Shown piece by piece: positions 24,234 to 32,852 of a stretch of DNA of 64,000 bases. This stretch comes from an uncultured Eremococcus sp. (GTDB lineage Bacteria; Bacillota; Bacilli; Lactobacillales; Aerococcaceae). Position 1 is the stretch's first letter. Each line of letters begins with the position of its first letter. The notes under the pieces are model-generated. The model searched no databases and had not been told where the DNA came from. It worked only from the letters and a program-made list of their open reading frames with translations. Both the position numbers and the translations under genes were made by a program. The DNA lies in contig CALUDO010000006.1 of assembly GCA_943914835.1 (NCBI GenBank), forward strand, positions 1 to 64,000. Direction: 5' to 3'.

Positions 24234-24956
24234 ATGAAAAAACAGGCATTTGTTATTGGGGATATTCATGGAATGAACCAGGAATTGAAAGAAATCTTAA
24301 CTTATTGGCAACCTAGTCAGGAAGAATTAGTTTTCTTAGGAGATTATATTGACCGAGGTCCCAACTCCAGAGAAACCCTCAATACTGTTCATAAATTAAA
24401 TACCAAGCTAAAGGCCCATACCTTACGTGGTAACCATGAGCAGATGCTCCTCGACTTTCTAAACAATCCCCAAGAAAAGTGGCCGCTTTACTTCGCCAAT
24501 CATGGAACGACTACCCTTAGTCAACTTCTGAAGATTAATGAAGAAGCCGTCTTTAGCCAGCGCGCAGCCTCATATGTTGATCAAATTGATCGTTATTATC
24601 CCCATTTGCGCGATTGGTTAGACGGACTTCCTTATTATTATGAATTCGGCGACTTTGTTTGTGTCCACGCAGGCCTAGATTTGTCCCTGGATAATTGGTT
24701 ACAGACATCACAAAGAGATTTCTTGTGGATTCGGGATAACTTTCTTGAGGCTTCCAACCAGACGGGTCGGCAAATTATTTTTGGTCATACGCCAACCCTC
24801 CTTCTCCATAACCAGGCAGGTATATGGCAAGATGATGGTAAGATAGGGATTGATGGTGGGGCTGTCTATGGTGAGCGCCTCATTGGCCTCAAAATATCCC
24901 AAGATGAGATTCTAGATGTGATTGAAATTCAAGCAAAAGATAAAGGTGATAAGTAG
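24234..24956 (+). CDS. PPP-family serine/threonine (or diadenosine) phosphatase
   Basis: A 240-residue calcineurin-like phosphatase. The PPP signature motifs are GDIHGMNQE, FLGDYIDRGPNS, LRGNHEQM, VCVHAGLD and IFGHTP. This is the bacterial PrpA/PrpB and ApaH-like group. The substrate, either phosphoproteins or dinucleoside polyphosphates, cannot be fixed by sequence. The stop TAG is directly followed by the ATG of tex, so they are co-transcribed. Confidence 0.88.
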   Translation: MKKQAFVIGDIHGMNQELKEILTYWQPSQEELVFLGDYIDRGPNSRETLNTVHKLNTKLKAHTLRGNHEQMLLDFLNNPQEKWPLYFANHGTTTLSQLLKINEEAVFSQRAASYVDQIDRYYPHLRDWLDGLPYYYEFGDFVCVHAGLDLSLDNWLQTSQRDFLWIRDNFLEASNQTGRQIIFGHTPTLLLHNQAGIWQDDGKIGIDGGAVYGERLIGLKISQDEILDVIEIQAKDKGDK

Positions 24957-27125
24957 ATGACGACTCAAGTAGATTCAAATCCATTTGTTCAAATGGTTGC
25001 TCAAGAAACTGGGATTAAAGCAAAGCAAGTGGCGGCTGCCCTATCCCTCTTAGAAGAGGGGAACACCATTCCATTCATTGCCCGTTACCGTAAGGAAGTC
25101 ACAGGGTCTTTGGATGAGGTCCAAATTCATGACATACAAGCAGCCCATCATTATGCCCTCCAATTATCTGACCGTAAAGGAGAGGTCTTACGTTTGATTG
25201 AGGACCAGGGCAAATTAAATCCAGACCTAGAGAGTGCTATCCAGTCTGCTCGTAAGTTACAAGAAGTGGAAGACCTCTACCGTCCTTATAAACAGAAACG
25301 ACGGACAAAGGCAATGGCAGCTGTGGAAGCCGGGCTTCAGGACTTGGCTGATTATGTCTTGACCAAGGACTCCAAGCAAGGAAGCCTAGAAAATTATGCT
25401 CAAAGCTTTGTGAATGAAATGATTGAAAGTGGAGACCAGGCCTTGGATGGCGCCCATGAAATCTTGGCTCAAACCGTATCTGACCAGGCTAAGTATCGGG
25501 AATTTATTCGCAAATATACTCGATACAATGGTAAACTACGAGTCTCTCTTAAAGACCCCGAAGCGGATCCTGATAAGACGTATCAAACCTATTATGATTA
25601 TTCTGAAAAGCTGCAAACGGTCGTATCCCACCGAATCTTAGCCTTGAATCGGGCGGAGAAGGAAGGGGTTCTGACAGTTAAATTGGACATAGATGCTCAA
25701 CCTGCAATTCATTATATCTTGAAAGACCTTGAAGTTAGTGATTTAAGTCCAGAAAAGCAGGTCTTTCTAGAAGAAGCTGTTAAGGATGGTTACCAACGCT
25801 TTATTGGACCCAGTATTGAACGGGAAATTCGAAGTGAGTTGACTGAAGTTGCAGAAGGACAAGCCATTGAGGTCTTCGGTGACAACTTACGCCATCTTCT
25901 TCTGCAACAACCCCTAAAAGGCAAAGTCGTCATGGGCTTTGACCCAGCTTACCGAACTGGGTGCAAGCTAGCGATTATTAATGAGACTGGGAAGGTTCTA
26001 AGTAAGGGCGTCATTTATCCCCATAAACCGGCTTCCCAGGCCAAACGTCAACAGGCAGGCGTCCAATTACTTGATTTGCTGAATAAATACCATGTGGATG
26101 TCATTGCCATTGGAAATGGAACGGCCAGTCGGGAATCGGAACAATTTGTTAGTCAATTGATACAAGACCATGATTTGGATACTCAGTTTATTGTAGTGAA
26201 TGAAGCTGGGGCCTCTGTTTATTCGGCGTCTCAAATCGCCCGGGATGAATTCCCAGACTACCAGGTGGAAGAACGATCAGCTGTTTCAATTGCCCGCCGC
26301 CTGCAAGACCCCTTGGCTGAGTTAATTAAGATTGACCCCAAGTCCATGGGGGTGGGTCAATACCAACACGATGTTAGTCAGAAAAAGCTAAGCGAGGCCT
26401 TAGACTTTGTTGTCAATATTACAGTCAACCAGGTGGGGGTAGATATCAATACCGCAAGTAAGCCCCTACTACAACATGTCTCTGGATTAACTGCAGCCAC
26501 CGCAGCCAATATTATTACTTTAAGGGATGAATTGGGCCACTTTAGCTCACGGGACGAAATCAAAGGGGTTAAACGTTTGGGTCCTAAGACCTACCAACAA
26601 GCTGTGGGCTTCTTACGCATTCTAGGCGGAGACAATCCCTTAGACCAAACCAGTATTCACCCGGAATCTTACCCTGTGGCTGAGGCGATTCTGAAAGATT
26701 CCGACATAGACATTAAAGAATTGGGACAAGATCATGTCACAGAAAGACTTAAACAATTAGAACCTGTTTCTTTAGCGGACCAATACCAGGTTGGCCTAGA
26801 AACCATCCACGATATTCTAGCTGGATTGAAACATCCCAAGGCGGATATCCGGGACGGACAAGCGGCTCCCATTCTCAGAGACGATGTCATGACCATGGAA
26901 GACTTGGAAGTCGGCATGACCTTGCAAGGGGTTGTTCGGAATGTCGTTGACTTTGGCGCCTTTGTGGATATTGGGGTCAAAGAAGATGGTCTAGTTCATA
27001 TCTCTCGTCTGTCTAAAGCCTACGTCAAACATCCGTCGGATGTGGTTTCTGTAGGAGATATCTTGGAAGTAGAAGTGATTGAATTAGATTTAGACAAGGG
27101 ACGGATTGGATTAAAGAGATTATAA
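24957..27125 (+). CDS. tex: Tex-family RNA-binding transcription accessory protein
   Basis: A 722-residue protein. Order: the N-terminal Tex domain (about 1-200, VQIHDIQAAHHYALQLSDRKG), a YqgF/RNase H-like domain (about 325-455, GFDPAYRTGCKLAIIN), helix-hairpin-helix repeats (about 490-560, AANIITLRDELGHFSSR), and a C-terminal S1 RNA-binding domain (about 645-720, VRNVVDFGAFVDIGV). The length matches the family (about 720-780). Tex is implicated in transcription and toxin expression; its biochemical role is not settled. The ribosome site AAAGGTGAT overlaps the end of the previous gene. Confidence 0.93.
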   Translation: MTTQVDSNPFVQMVAQETGIKAKQVAAALSLLEEGNTIPFIARYRKEVTGSLDEVQIHDIQAAHHYALQLSDRKGEVLRLIEDQGKLNPDLESAIQSARKLQEVEDLYRPYKQKRRTKAMAAVEAGLQDLADYVLTKDSKQGSLENYAQSFVNEMIESGDQALDGAHEILAQTVSDQAKYREFIRKYTRYNGKLRVSLKDPEADPDKTYQTYYDYSEKLQTVVSHRILALNRAEKEGVLTVKLDIDAQPAIHYILKDLEVSDLSPEKQVFLEEAVKDGYQRFIGPSIEREIRSELTEVAEGQAIEVFGDNLRHLLLQQPLKGKVVMGFDPAYRTGCKLAIINETGKVLSKGVIYPHKPASQAKRQQAGVQLLDLLNKYHVDVIAIGNGTASRESEQFVSQLIQDHDLDTQFIVVNEAGASVYSASQIARDEFPDYQVEERSAVSIARRLQDPLAELIKIDPKSMGVGQYQHDVSQKKLSEALDFVVNITVNQVGVDINTASKPLLQHVSGLTAATAANIITLRDELGHFSSRDEIKGVKRLGPKTYQQAVGFLRILGGDNPLDQTSIHPESYPVAEAILKDSDIDIKELGQDHVTERLKQLEPVSLADQYQVGLETIHDILAGLKHPKADIRDGQAAPILRDDVMTMEDLEVGMTLQGVVRNVVDFGAFVDIGVKEDGLVHISRLSKAYVKHPSDVVSVGDILEVEVIELDLDKGRIGLKRL

Positions 27126-27189
27126 TAGGAATTTATCCTATAGAAAATCACAAGTATCTATAACACTGTCAATATGAAAGGGTAGAATT

Positions 27190-28050
27190 ATGTTAGCTGG
27201 CATTGAAGCAGGAGGTACTAAGTTTATTTGCGGGGTGGCTGATAAACCTAATCATATACTTGATCAGGTGGTCTTCCCGACAGGAAATCCTGAAGAGACT
27301 TTAGCCCGGGTATTTGACTATTTTGCTAAGTATGAGATAGATTCTCTGGGTGTTGGGTCATTTGGCCCCATCGACACGAATCCGGATTCTTCTAACTATG
27401 GTTATGTGACATCAACGCCTAAGTTAAAGTGGCAGAACTTTGACTTCTTGGGGCGTCTGCAGGATAAGTACTCTTGTCCCATCGCCTGGACTACCGATGT
27501 GAATGCGGCAGCAATGGGAGAGTTCAAATTAGGAGCGGGTCAAGGGCTTGATTCCTTGCTTTACTTAACAATCGGTACCGGTATTGGGGGAGGATTTGTC
27601 TATCAAGGACAGATTTACCAAACTAAGGGTACGCCAGAAATGGGCCACTTAGGTCTAGCGCGTCACCCTCATGATTCCGCTTCGGGCATTTGCCCCTTTC
27701 ATGGCGATTGTTTGGAAGGCTTGGCTTCTGGTCCAGCTATTGAAGCTAGAGCTGGTATGAAGGGTCACTTTCTAAAAGCGGATAGTGATGAATGGGAGAT
27801 TGAGAGCTATTATTTGGCGCAAGCCCTAATGACCTATACCTTGGTCCTGAGACCGGATCGGATTATTCTAGGAGGAGGGGTTATGCACCAAACCCACCTA
27901 TTTCCTCTGCTTCGATCTAAGTTAAGAGACATGCTAGCAGGCTACTTACCCATTGAAGATTATGAAAGTTATATCCAAGCACCTGGTTTAAAAGACCAGG
28001 CAGGGCTCATTGGAAGCTTAGTCTTGGCTGACCAGCTAGCCAGTGTTTAA
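27190..28050 (+). CDS. Fructokinase (ROK family)
   Basis: A 286-residue sugar kinase. The N-terminal phosphate-binding motif is GIEAGGTKFICG. The ROK zinc site is complete: H153 in MGHLGLARH, C168, H171 and C174 in GICPFHGDCLEG. Length and pattern match ScrK/GmuE-type fructokinases that phosphorylate fructose. No sugar transporter is adjacent, so the sugar source is unknown. Monocistronic, with a strong terminator. Confidence 0.88.
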   Translation: MLAGIEAGGTKFICGVADKPNHILDQVVFPTGNPEETLARVFDYFAKYEIDSLGVGSFGPIDTNPDSSNYGYVTSTPKLKWQNFDFLGRLQDKYSCPIAWTTDVNAAAMGEFKLGAGQGLDSLLYLTIGTGIGGGFVYQGQIYQTKGTPEMGHLGLARHPHDSASGICPFHGDCLEGLASGPAIEARAGMKGHFLKADSDEWEIESYYLAQALMTYTLVLRPDRIILGGGVMHQTHLFPLLRSKLRDMLAGYLPIEDYESYIQAPGLKDQAGLIGSLVLADQLASV

Positions 28051-28063
28051 TTTAAGTCATAAT

Positions 28064-28098
28064 AAAAGGACTGTCCTCTTATAGAGGCAGTCCTTTTT
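28064..28098. terminator. Terminator between fructokinase and pcp
   Basis: AAAAGGACTGTCCTC pairs with GAGGCAGTCCTTTT around a 5-base loop, followed by T-rich sequence. It lies between convergent genes and may serve both. Confidence 0.8.
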
Positions 28099-28115
28099 TA
28101 CTTTTGGCATAGTGA

Positions 28116-28763
28116 CTAGTGGGTTGCGCCACCCGTCACGTCAAGGTCGTCCTTATCTTTGTATTCAACGATAGCAGTAATAGCAGCTTCAATCCCTTTG
28201 GCGATATCAGTCAGAGACATAGAAGCCATGGTGGGCTTGTCTACTACTTGCTCAGTCATAAAAGGAATATGCATAAAGCCGGCTTTGGCTTGGGGGAATT
28301 CTTTATCAACCAAGTAAAGTGTTTGGTACATTATATGGTTGCAGACAAAGGTTCCGGCTGAATTAGAGACAGAGGCAGGTAAACCTGTTTGATGAATGGC
28401 TTCGACCATCGCTTTGATTGGCAGCTTAGAGAAGTAAGCTGGTTGGCCATCTTCTTGGATAGGAGCATCAATCGGTTGGTTCCCGTCGTTATCTTCAATG
28501 CGGGCATCATCTTGGTTAATAGCCACCCGTTCAGGTGTGAGTCCTGTCCGTCCACCAGCTTGACCAATGTTTAAAACGACGTCTGGTTGAATTTCTTGCA
28601 TCTTCTCACGGACCACTTGGGCTGATTTATGGAAGACCGTTGGGATTTCTAATTTGACAATATCGGCTCCGGCAATAGTATCTGGTAGTAATTTTACTGC
28701 TTCAATTGCGGGGTTCATACTTTCGCCACCGAAGGGATCGAAACCTGTTACTAAAATTTTCAT
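28116..28763 (-). CDS. pcp: Pyrrolidone-carboxylate peptidase (pyroglutamyl peptidase I)
   Basis: A 215-residue C15 peptidase that removes N-terminal pyroglutamate. The catalytic triad is Glu78 (PERVAIN), Cys141 (GTFVCNHIMY) and His165 (GFMHIPF). GFDPFGGESMNP at the N-terminus is the family mark. It lies downstream of the DUF969-DUF979 membrane pair, a commonly seen arrangement, so the three are probably an operon for a pyroglutamate- or peptide-related substrate. The ribosome site is AAGGAGAG. Confidence 0.93.
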   Translation of the reverse strand: MKILVTGFDPFGGESMNPAIEAVKLLPDTIAGADIVKLEIPTVFHKSAQVVREKMQEIQPDVVLNIGQAGGRTGLTPERVAINQDDARIEDNDGNQPIDAPIQEDGQPAYFSKLPIKAMVEAIHQTGLPASVSNSAGTFVCNHIMYQTLYLVDKEFPQAKAGFMHIPFMTEQVVDKPTMASMSLTDIAKGIEAAITAIVEYKDKDDLDVTGGATH

Positions 28764-28836
28764 TATACATCTCTCCTTAATTTAAATACTTGAGTCACTT
28801 TAAATGCGGAAGTCACTACTTTGATACTTATTTAGT

Positions 28837-29829
28837 CTAGAAAGCTAGGAAGTACATCAAGACAATATGGACAAGAATCATAGCTAAGGCGACAAAGGTT
28901 TGCTGTTTAATAACCCCATACTCATCTTGCATTTCTAAGAGGGCAACGGGTAGGGCATTGAAGTTACCCGCCATTGGAGTTAGTAGGGTGCCACAGAAAC
29001 CTGCTGTCATAGCTAGAGCACCCGCCATAACAGGGTCAGCTCCAGCTTGTAGAACAAAGGGAACTCCAATTCCTGCCGTAATGACAGCAAAAGCGGCAAA
29101 GGCATTCCCCATAATAATTGTGAAAATCACCATGCCTAAGACATAAGCCGTCACACCCATTAAGCGATTGTCAGCAGGTACAACCCCACCGATAATAGAG
29201 GCGATGACATCACCTACACCCGCAGTGGTGAAAACAGCGCCAAGGGCAGCCAAGACTTGAGGAAGAATTCCGGTGGTACCGACTTGTTGGACCATTCGAT
29301 CGGTTTCATCCAAGAATTCTTGACTGGAAGGTTTCAAAAGGGTCAAGAGAAGAATCAAGGAAACAACGGCCCCGAAACCTAAGACAACCTTACCAGTGGA
29401 GGGCAAAGCAGTAGCTACGATCAAGGAGGTTAATCCAATCGCCAATACAGGCGCAAATACTTTATTTCCTACACGTTTGGATCTTTCTGCTGCTTCTTCC
29501 TCTGAGGTGGTCTTAACAGAGCCAATTTTAACCTGTTTGAAGAGGGTCAAGATACCTAAGAAGCAGACCAGGGCGCCTGAAACTATGTGGGGAATATATG
29601 AACCAGCCACAAAGATAAAGCCTAGGACTCCCCAGAAGAGTGAGGTTCCAATGCGGGCCTTGTTAGTCTTATCCTTAAGGGTCCGACTAGCTACGAATAG
29701 ACACATAATCCCAATAAAGATATTAATGACTTCAAGAATTGTATCAATGTGGGGGGCTATCGCGGCGTCCCAGTCACTAAGCATGGAAGTCAGTAAAATA
29801 AATGACGCCATTGTCATTGAACTTAACAT
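28837..29829 (-). CDS. DUF979 membrane protein
   Basis: A 330-residue polytopic membrane protein (about 9-10 hydrophobic segments), DUF979 family. A stretch of GxxFAxFAV (GNAFAAFAVITAGIGVPF) and the C-terminal LTPMAGNFN pattern are typical. Its ATG overlaps the DUF969 stop by one base (TAATG), with AAAGGAGG upstream. DUF969 and DUF979 proteins are predicted permease subunits resembling the C4-dicarboxylate/gluconate-type transporters; the substrate is not known. The pair with pcp points to 5-oxoproline or pyroglutamyl peptides (inference). Confidence 0.8.
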   Translation of the reverse strand: MLSSMTMASFILLTSMLSDWDAAIAPHIDTILEVINIFIGIMCLFVASRTLKDKTNKARIGTSLFWGVLGFIFVAGSYIPHIVSGALVCFLGILTLFKQVKIGSVKTTSEEEAAERSKRVGNKVFAPVLAIGLTSLIVATALPSTGKVVLGFGAVVSLILLLTLLKPSSQEFLDETDRMVQQVGTTGILPQVLAALGAVFTTAGVGDVIASIIGGVVPADNRLMGVTAYVLGMVIFTIIMGNAFAAFAVITAGIGVPFVLQAGADPVMAGALAMTAGFCGTLLTPMAGNFNALPVALLEMQDEYGVIKQQTFVALAMILVHIVLMYFLAF

Positions 29830-30566
29830 TATTTTTGGCCTCCTTTTTTGTATTTACGGGTTATGCTTTTATCAACATAGAAGTTGTAAGCTGTTCCGAT
29901 GATTCCGGCGACAATCCCTACAGGAATTGAAGCAATAGCTACAGCACCTGGATTTACTTCATAGCCTAATTCGGATAAGGTAGCCGCAATTAGAAGGACA
30001 CCAGCAGAACCAGCGAACATGTTTTGTCCGTAGAAGTTACCAAAGTTCTCATTAGCTGAGGCTAAACCTTTAATCTTGTCCAAGTCTTTAGTTTCAAGGA
30101 CATCTGTTTTGGCTTCATGGTCTTTACCTGCAATACTTGCATTGATAGCAGCTTCACCCATTGGAAGGACAATTGGACGGACAAAGGAAGCCACGCCACC
30201 CATTCTTAAAGATAGCATTCCAGCAATTAAACGGAAGATGAGGTAGCCACTGTAGAATAGACCCATTGAGAGATTCTTCATCTTCTCAATTAATTTGACG
30301 GCTTGAATTTTCAAGCCATAGGCCTCAGCCACCCCGACCATAGACAAGGTCAGTAGGAAAAGGGACACGTAACGTTGATCCACAAAGGCCTTGCCCAGAA
30401 TTTCTAGGAATTCTGGAATGGAAATTCCAGAAACAAGGGCGGTTGCCAGACCGGCAATAATCACGGTAGAAATGGTATCAAATTTAAGCACAAAGCCTAC
30501 TACGATGACCAGAACCCCGATCAATTTAATATACTCTATAGCTATACCTCCAAAAAATAAATTCAC
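29829..30566 (-). CDS. DUF969 membrane protein
   Basis: A polytopic membrane protein, DUF969 family, first gene of DUF969-DUF979-pcp. The GTG start at 30566 gives 245 residues but lacks a ribosome site. A GGAGG (30547-30551, minus strand) sits ideally placed (7 bases) before an ATA codon at 30537-30539, where the typical family start (E-Y-I-K-L-I-G) would lie. So translation from ATA is possible, giving 236 residues. Several segments (KLIGVLVIVVGFVLKFD, SLRMGGVASFVRP, AGSAGVLLIAATL) fit the family. A CodY-like box overlaps the 30566 start region. Confidence 0.75.
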   Translation of the reverse strand: MNLFFGGIAIEYIKLIGVLVIVVGFVLKFDTISTVIIAGLATALVSGISIPEFLEILGKAFVDQRYVSLFLLTLSMVGVAEAYGLKIQAVKLIEKMKNLSMGLFYSGYLIFRLIAGMLSLRMGGVASFVRPIVLPMGEAAINASIAGKDHEAKTDVLETKDLDKIKGLASANENFGNFYGQNMFAGSAGVLLIAATLSELGYEVNPGAVAIASIPVGIVAGIIGTAYNFYVDKSITRKYKKGGQK

Positions 30567-30574
30567 AGAAAAAT
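30560..30574 (-). promoter_or_regulatory. CodY-like box upstream of DUF969
   Basis: On the minus strand ATTTTTCTGTGAATT matches the CodY consensus AATTTTCWGAAAATT at 12 of 15 positions. CodY control of a peptide-related operon would be plausible. It overlaps the GTG start codon. Confidence 0.35.
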
Positions 30575-30683
30575 TGTCTGTTGATACTAATAATGATACC
30601 GTTTTTATAGGGGCTTAGCCAGTGATATATCCTATTTTGACGTATAAATAAGATGTTTTTTGCTGAATGGCTACAAAGAAAAG

Positions 30684-30708
30684 AACCACCAAGACAAGCT
30701 TGGTGGTT
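30684..30708 (-). terminator. Terminator downstream of tRNA-Leu
   Basis: AACCACCAAG pairs with CTTGGTGGTT (10 bp, perfect) around a 5-base loop. On the minus strand it is followed by CTTTTCTTT. It lies 165 bases beyond the tRNA gene. Confidence 0.55.
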
Positions 30709-30873
30709 GAATAATTAACTGAGGTCACTGATTCCCACTTTGTGGGGTAGAAGTGACATGTAAAATGACATGTTTCTCTAAATTTTATATGGGTCTATAT
30801 GAAAATATTTTTCTAAAAAACTTTATATTATCAACAATGGTACTTAGTTATCATTTATAATATATATTAAAAA

Positions 30874-30954
30874 TGCGGTTAGTGGGATTTGAACCCACAC
30901 GAGTCTCCTCACTGCCCCCTCAAGACAGCGCGTCTGCCATTCCGCCATAACCGC
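30874..30954 (-). tRNA. tRNA-Leu (anticodon GAG)
   Basis: The minus strand reads GCGGTTATGG...CCACTAACCGCA, an 81-base tRNA. The acceptor stem GCGGTTA pairs with TAACCGC and the discriminator base is A. The anticodon stem-loop is CTGTC-TTGAGGG-GGCAG, giving anticodon GAG (Leu, CUU/CUC). It has the long variable arm of leucine tRNAs and the T-loop GTTCAAATC. CCA is not encoded; the 3' end is followed by T-rich sequence. Confidence 0.95.
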
Positions 30955-31073
30955 TTGAAACGATAGATACCATGATAGCATGGATTAAGGATACTTTCAA
31001 GGGAATATTTATGGGTGGAAATTATATGGCACGCCGGATTAGACAGGAGGAGTTAGATTTCAATTCACTTTGC

Positions 31074-32852
31074 TTACTGTAAGCCTTGTAAGGATTGAAG
31101 TTGGTACATCTTGAAGTAAGTTCCTTGATTGTGAATAAGTTGGTCATGATTACCAGATTCAATGACTTGGCCGCGGTGAAGAACGTAAATTCGGTCAGCT
31201 TTCTTAATGGTGGACAGGCGGTGGGCAATGACAATCAGGGTAGATTCCTGACGGACCTTCTCCAAGGAAGCTTGGATATAGGCTTCGGTTTCCGTATCTA
31301 TGTTAGCCGTGGCTTCGTCTAAAATTAGAATTTTGGGCTTACGAAGGATGGTTCGGGTAATATTTATCAGCTGGCGTTGGCCTGCTGAGAGCGATTTACC
31401 ACCTTCTGAAATTTGAGTGTCATAACCATGGGCTTGTTGTTGAATGAAGTGGTCTGCTCCGGTAAATCGGGCAGCTGCCTCGATTTCTTCATTACTATAG
31501 TCTCCATGGAGGCGGATATTATCATAGAAATTCCCATAAAACATAAAGGCATCCTGGTGGACTAGGCCAATCTGACTTCTTAGGCTCTCCTGACTGTAGG
31601 ATCGAATGGAGTGGCCATCAATTAGAATATCGCCGGTTTGGAAGTCATAGAATCGCATTAAGAGATTAATAATTGTAGATTTACCAGATCCTGTATGGCC
31701 TACTAAGGCAATCATTTGTCCTTGATTGGCTGTCAGTGAGATATTCTTTAAGACATCTTGGAGGCCATTGTATGAGAAGATTAATTTATTCACAGCTACT
31801 GAGCCATGGATGTTCTTATCTTCAGCATCTGCATCAGGTTGGGGGGCATACTCTGCCCGGTCAATAAGTTTAATACCTCGAGAGGCAGCGACTAGACCAT
31901 CTTGATAAATAGACAAGGATCCAATCATTTGTCCTATTGGATGGAAGAAAGATTTGGAGTAGTTGGTGAAGGCATAGATGACCCCAATGTCAAGGGCATG
32001 GCCATCTAGGAGTTGCCGACCAAAGATCCAAATTACCAGAACTAGGACGATTTGTTCAATTAAGTTGACGGCCGGCATGAGTAGGGCAGCATCCAAGCGA
32101 AACATATTAATCCGAGCTTTCACATAGTTTTGGTTTATCGCATCAAATTCGTCCCTCATCCGTTCAGTCTGATTGAATTGTTGAATCAACCACATACCCA
32201 TGGTGGATTCGCTAAGTTGAGCGTTAACCCGGCTAAGGGCTTCCCTCATCCGTCGATAGATTACCGTGGAGGTTTTCTGGTAGGTGTGAATCAGAATAAA
32301 GACCAGGGGGAGGAAGGCCATGAAAATCCAAGACATCCGACTTGAAAGATTAAACATAGCAATGGCGACCATGACGGCATTGATAAAACCATCGAAGAAG
32401 GTGAGGAAGACTTCCCAGAATTGTTTTATCGTTTCAGTATCATTGGTGATTCGAGAGACCACTTCCCCGTTGGGCGTTTTGTTGAAGTAGTCCATGGAGA
32501 AGTTGACGACTTTTCTATAGATAGTGTTTCGCATGTCAGCCACAGTTTGTTCCGAAGCTAAATCGAAGGTGTAGTCTTTGATATAAACTACTAGCATTTT
32601 AAGGACCAGGAGGGCAAAGTAGCTTGAGGCAACCCTTATGGTTATGTCTGTGGCGACGGGTCCACGGGCTAGGTGGTCGTCAATATATTGTTGGATGATG
32701 ATAGGAAGGTAGGCGGTTAAACTGGACGAGATCACCATCATGACTAAGGATAGGGCAAATTTCCCCTTATGATGAAAGGCAAAGGAGAAGAGATATTTTA
32801 GGATAGTTATTTGCTCCTTAAGATTAAAGGATACTTGACGTTTTTCAGTCAT
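31074..32852 (-). CDS. ABC multidrug-type exporter subunit B (canonical site)
   Basis: A 592-residue half-transporter: six-helix membrane domain (about 20-320) and nucleotide-binding domain (about 355-585) with Walker A GHTGSGKST, signature LSAGQRQLI and Walker B ILILDEATANID. The start is placed at 32852 (MTEKRQ) with AAGGAG upstream; it overlaps the partner stop by 8 bases. The signature has Ala in place of the usual second Gly, typical of one half of heterodimeric exporters. It pairs with the gene 32845-34605, like LmrCD, BmrCD or PatAB; the substrate is unknown. Confidence 0.9.
   Translation of the reverse strand: MTEKRQVSFNLKEQITILKYLFSFAFHHKGKFALSLVMMVISSSLTAYLPIIIQQYIDDHLARGPVATDITIRVASSYFALLVLKMLVVYIKDYTFDLASEQTVADMRNTIYRKVVNFSMDYFNKTPNGEVVSRITNDTETIKQFWEVFLTFFDGFINAVMVAIAMFNLSSRMSWIFMAFLPLVFILIHTYQKTSTVIYRRMREALSRVNAQLSESTMGMWLIQQFNQTERMRDEFDAINQNYVKARINMFRLDAALLMPAVNLIEQIVLVLVIWIFGRQLLDGHALDIGVIYAFTNYSKSFFHPIGQMIGSLSIYQDGLVAASRGIKLIDRAEYAPQPDADAEDKNIHGSVAVNKLIFSYNGLQDVLKNISLTANQGQMIALVGHTGSGKSTIINLLMRFYDFQTGDILIDGHSIRSYSQESLRSQIGLVHQDAFMFYGNFYDNIRLHGDYSNEEIEAAARFTGADHFIQQQAHGYDTQISEGGKSLSAGQRQLINITRTILRKPKILILDEATANIDTETEAYIQASLEKVRQESTLIVIAHRLSTIKKADRIYVLHRGQVIESGNHDQLIHNQGTYFKMYQLQSLQGLQ

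Noticed and set aside
27123..27150. Small hairpin after tex (ATAGGA/TCCTAT)
   Set aside because: Only six base pairs and no T-run, so it is not called a terminator.
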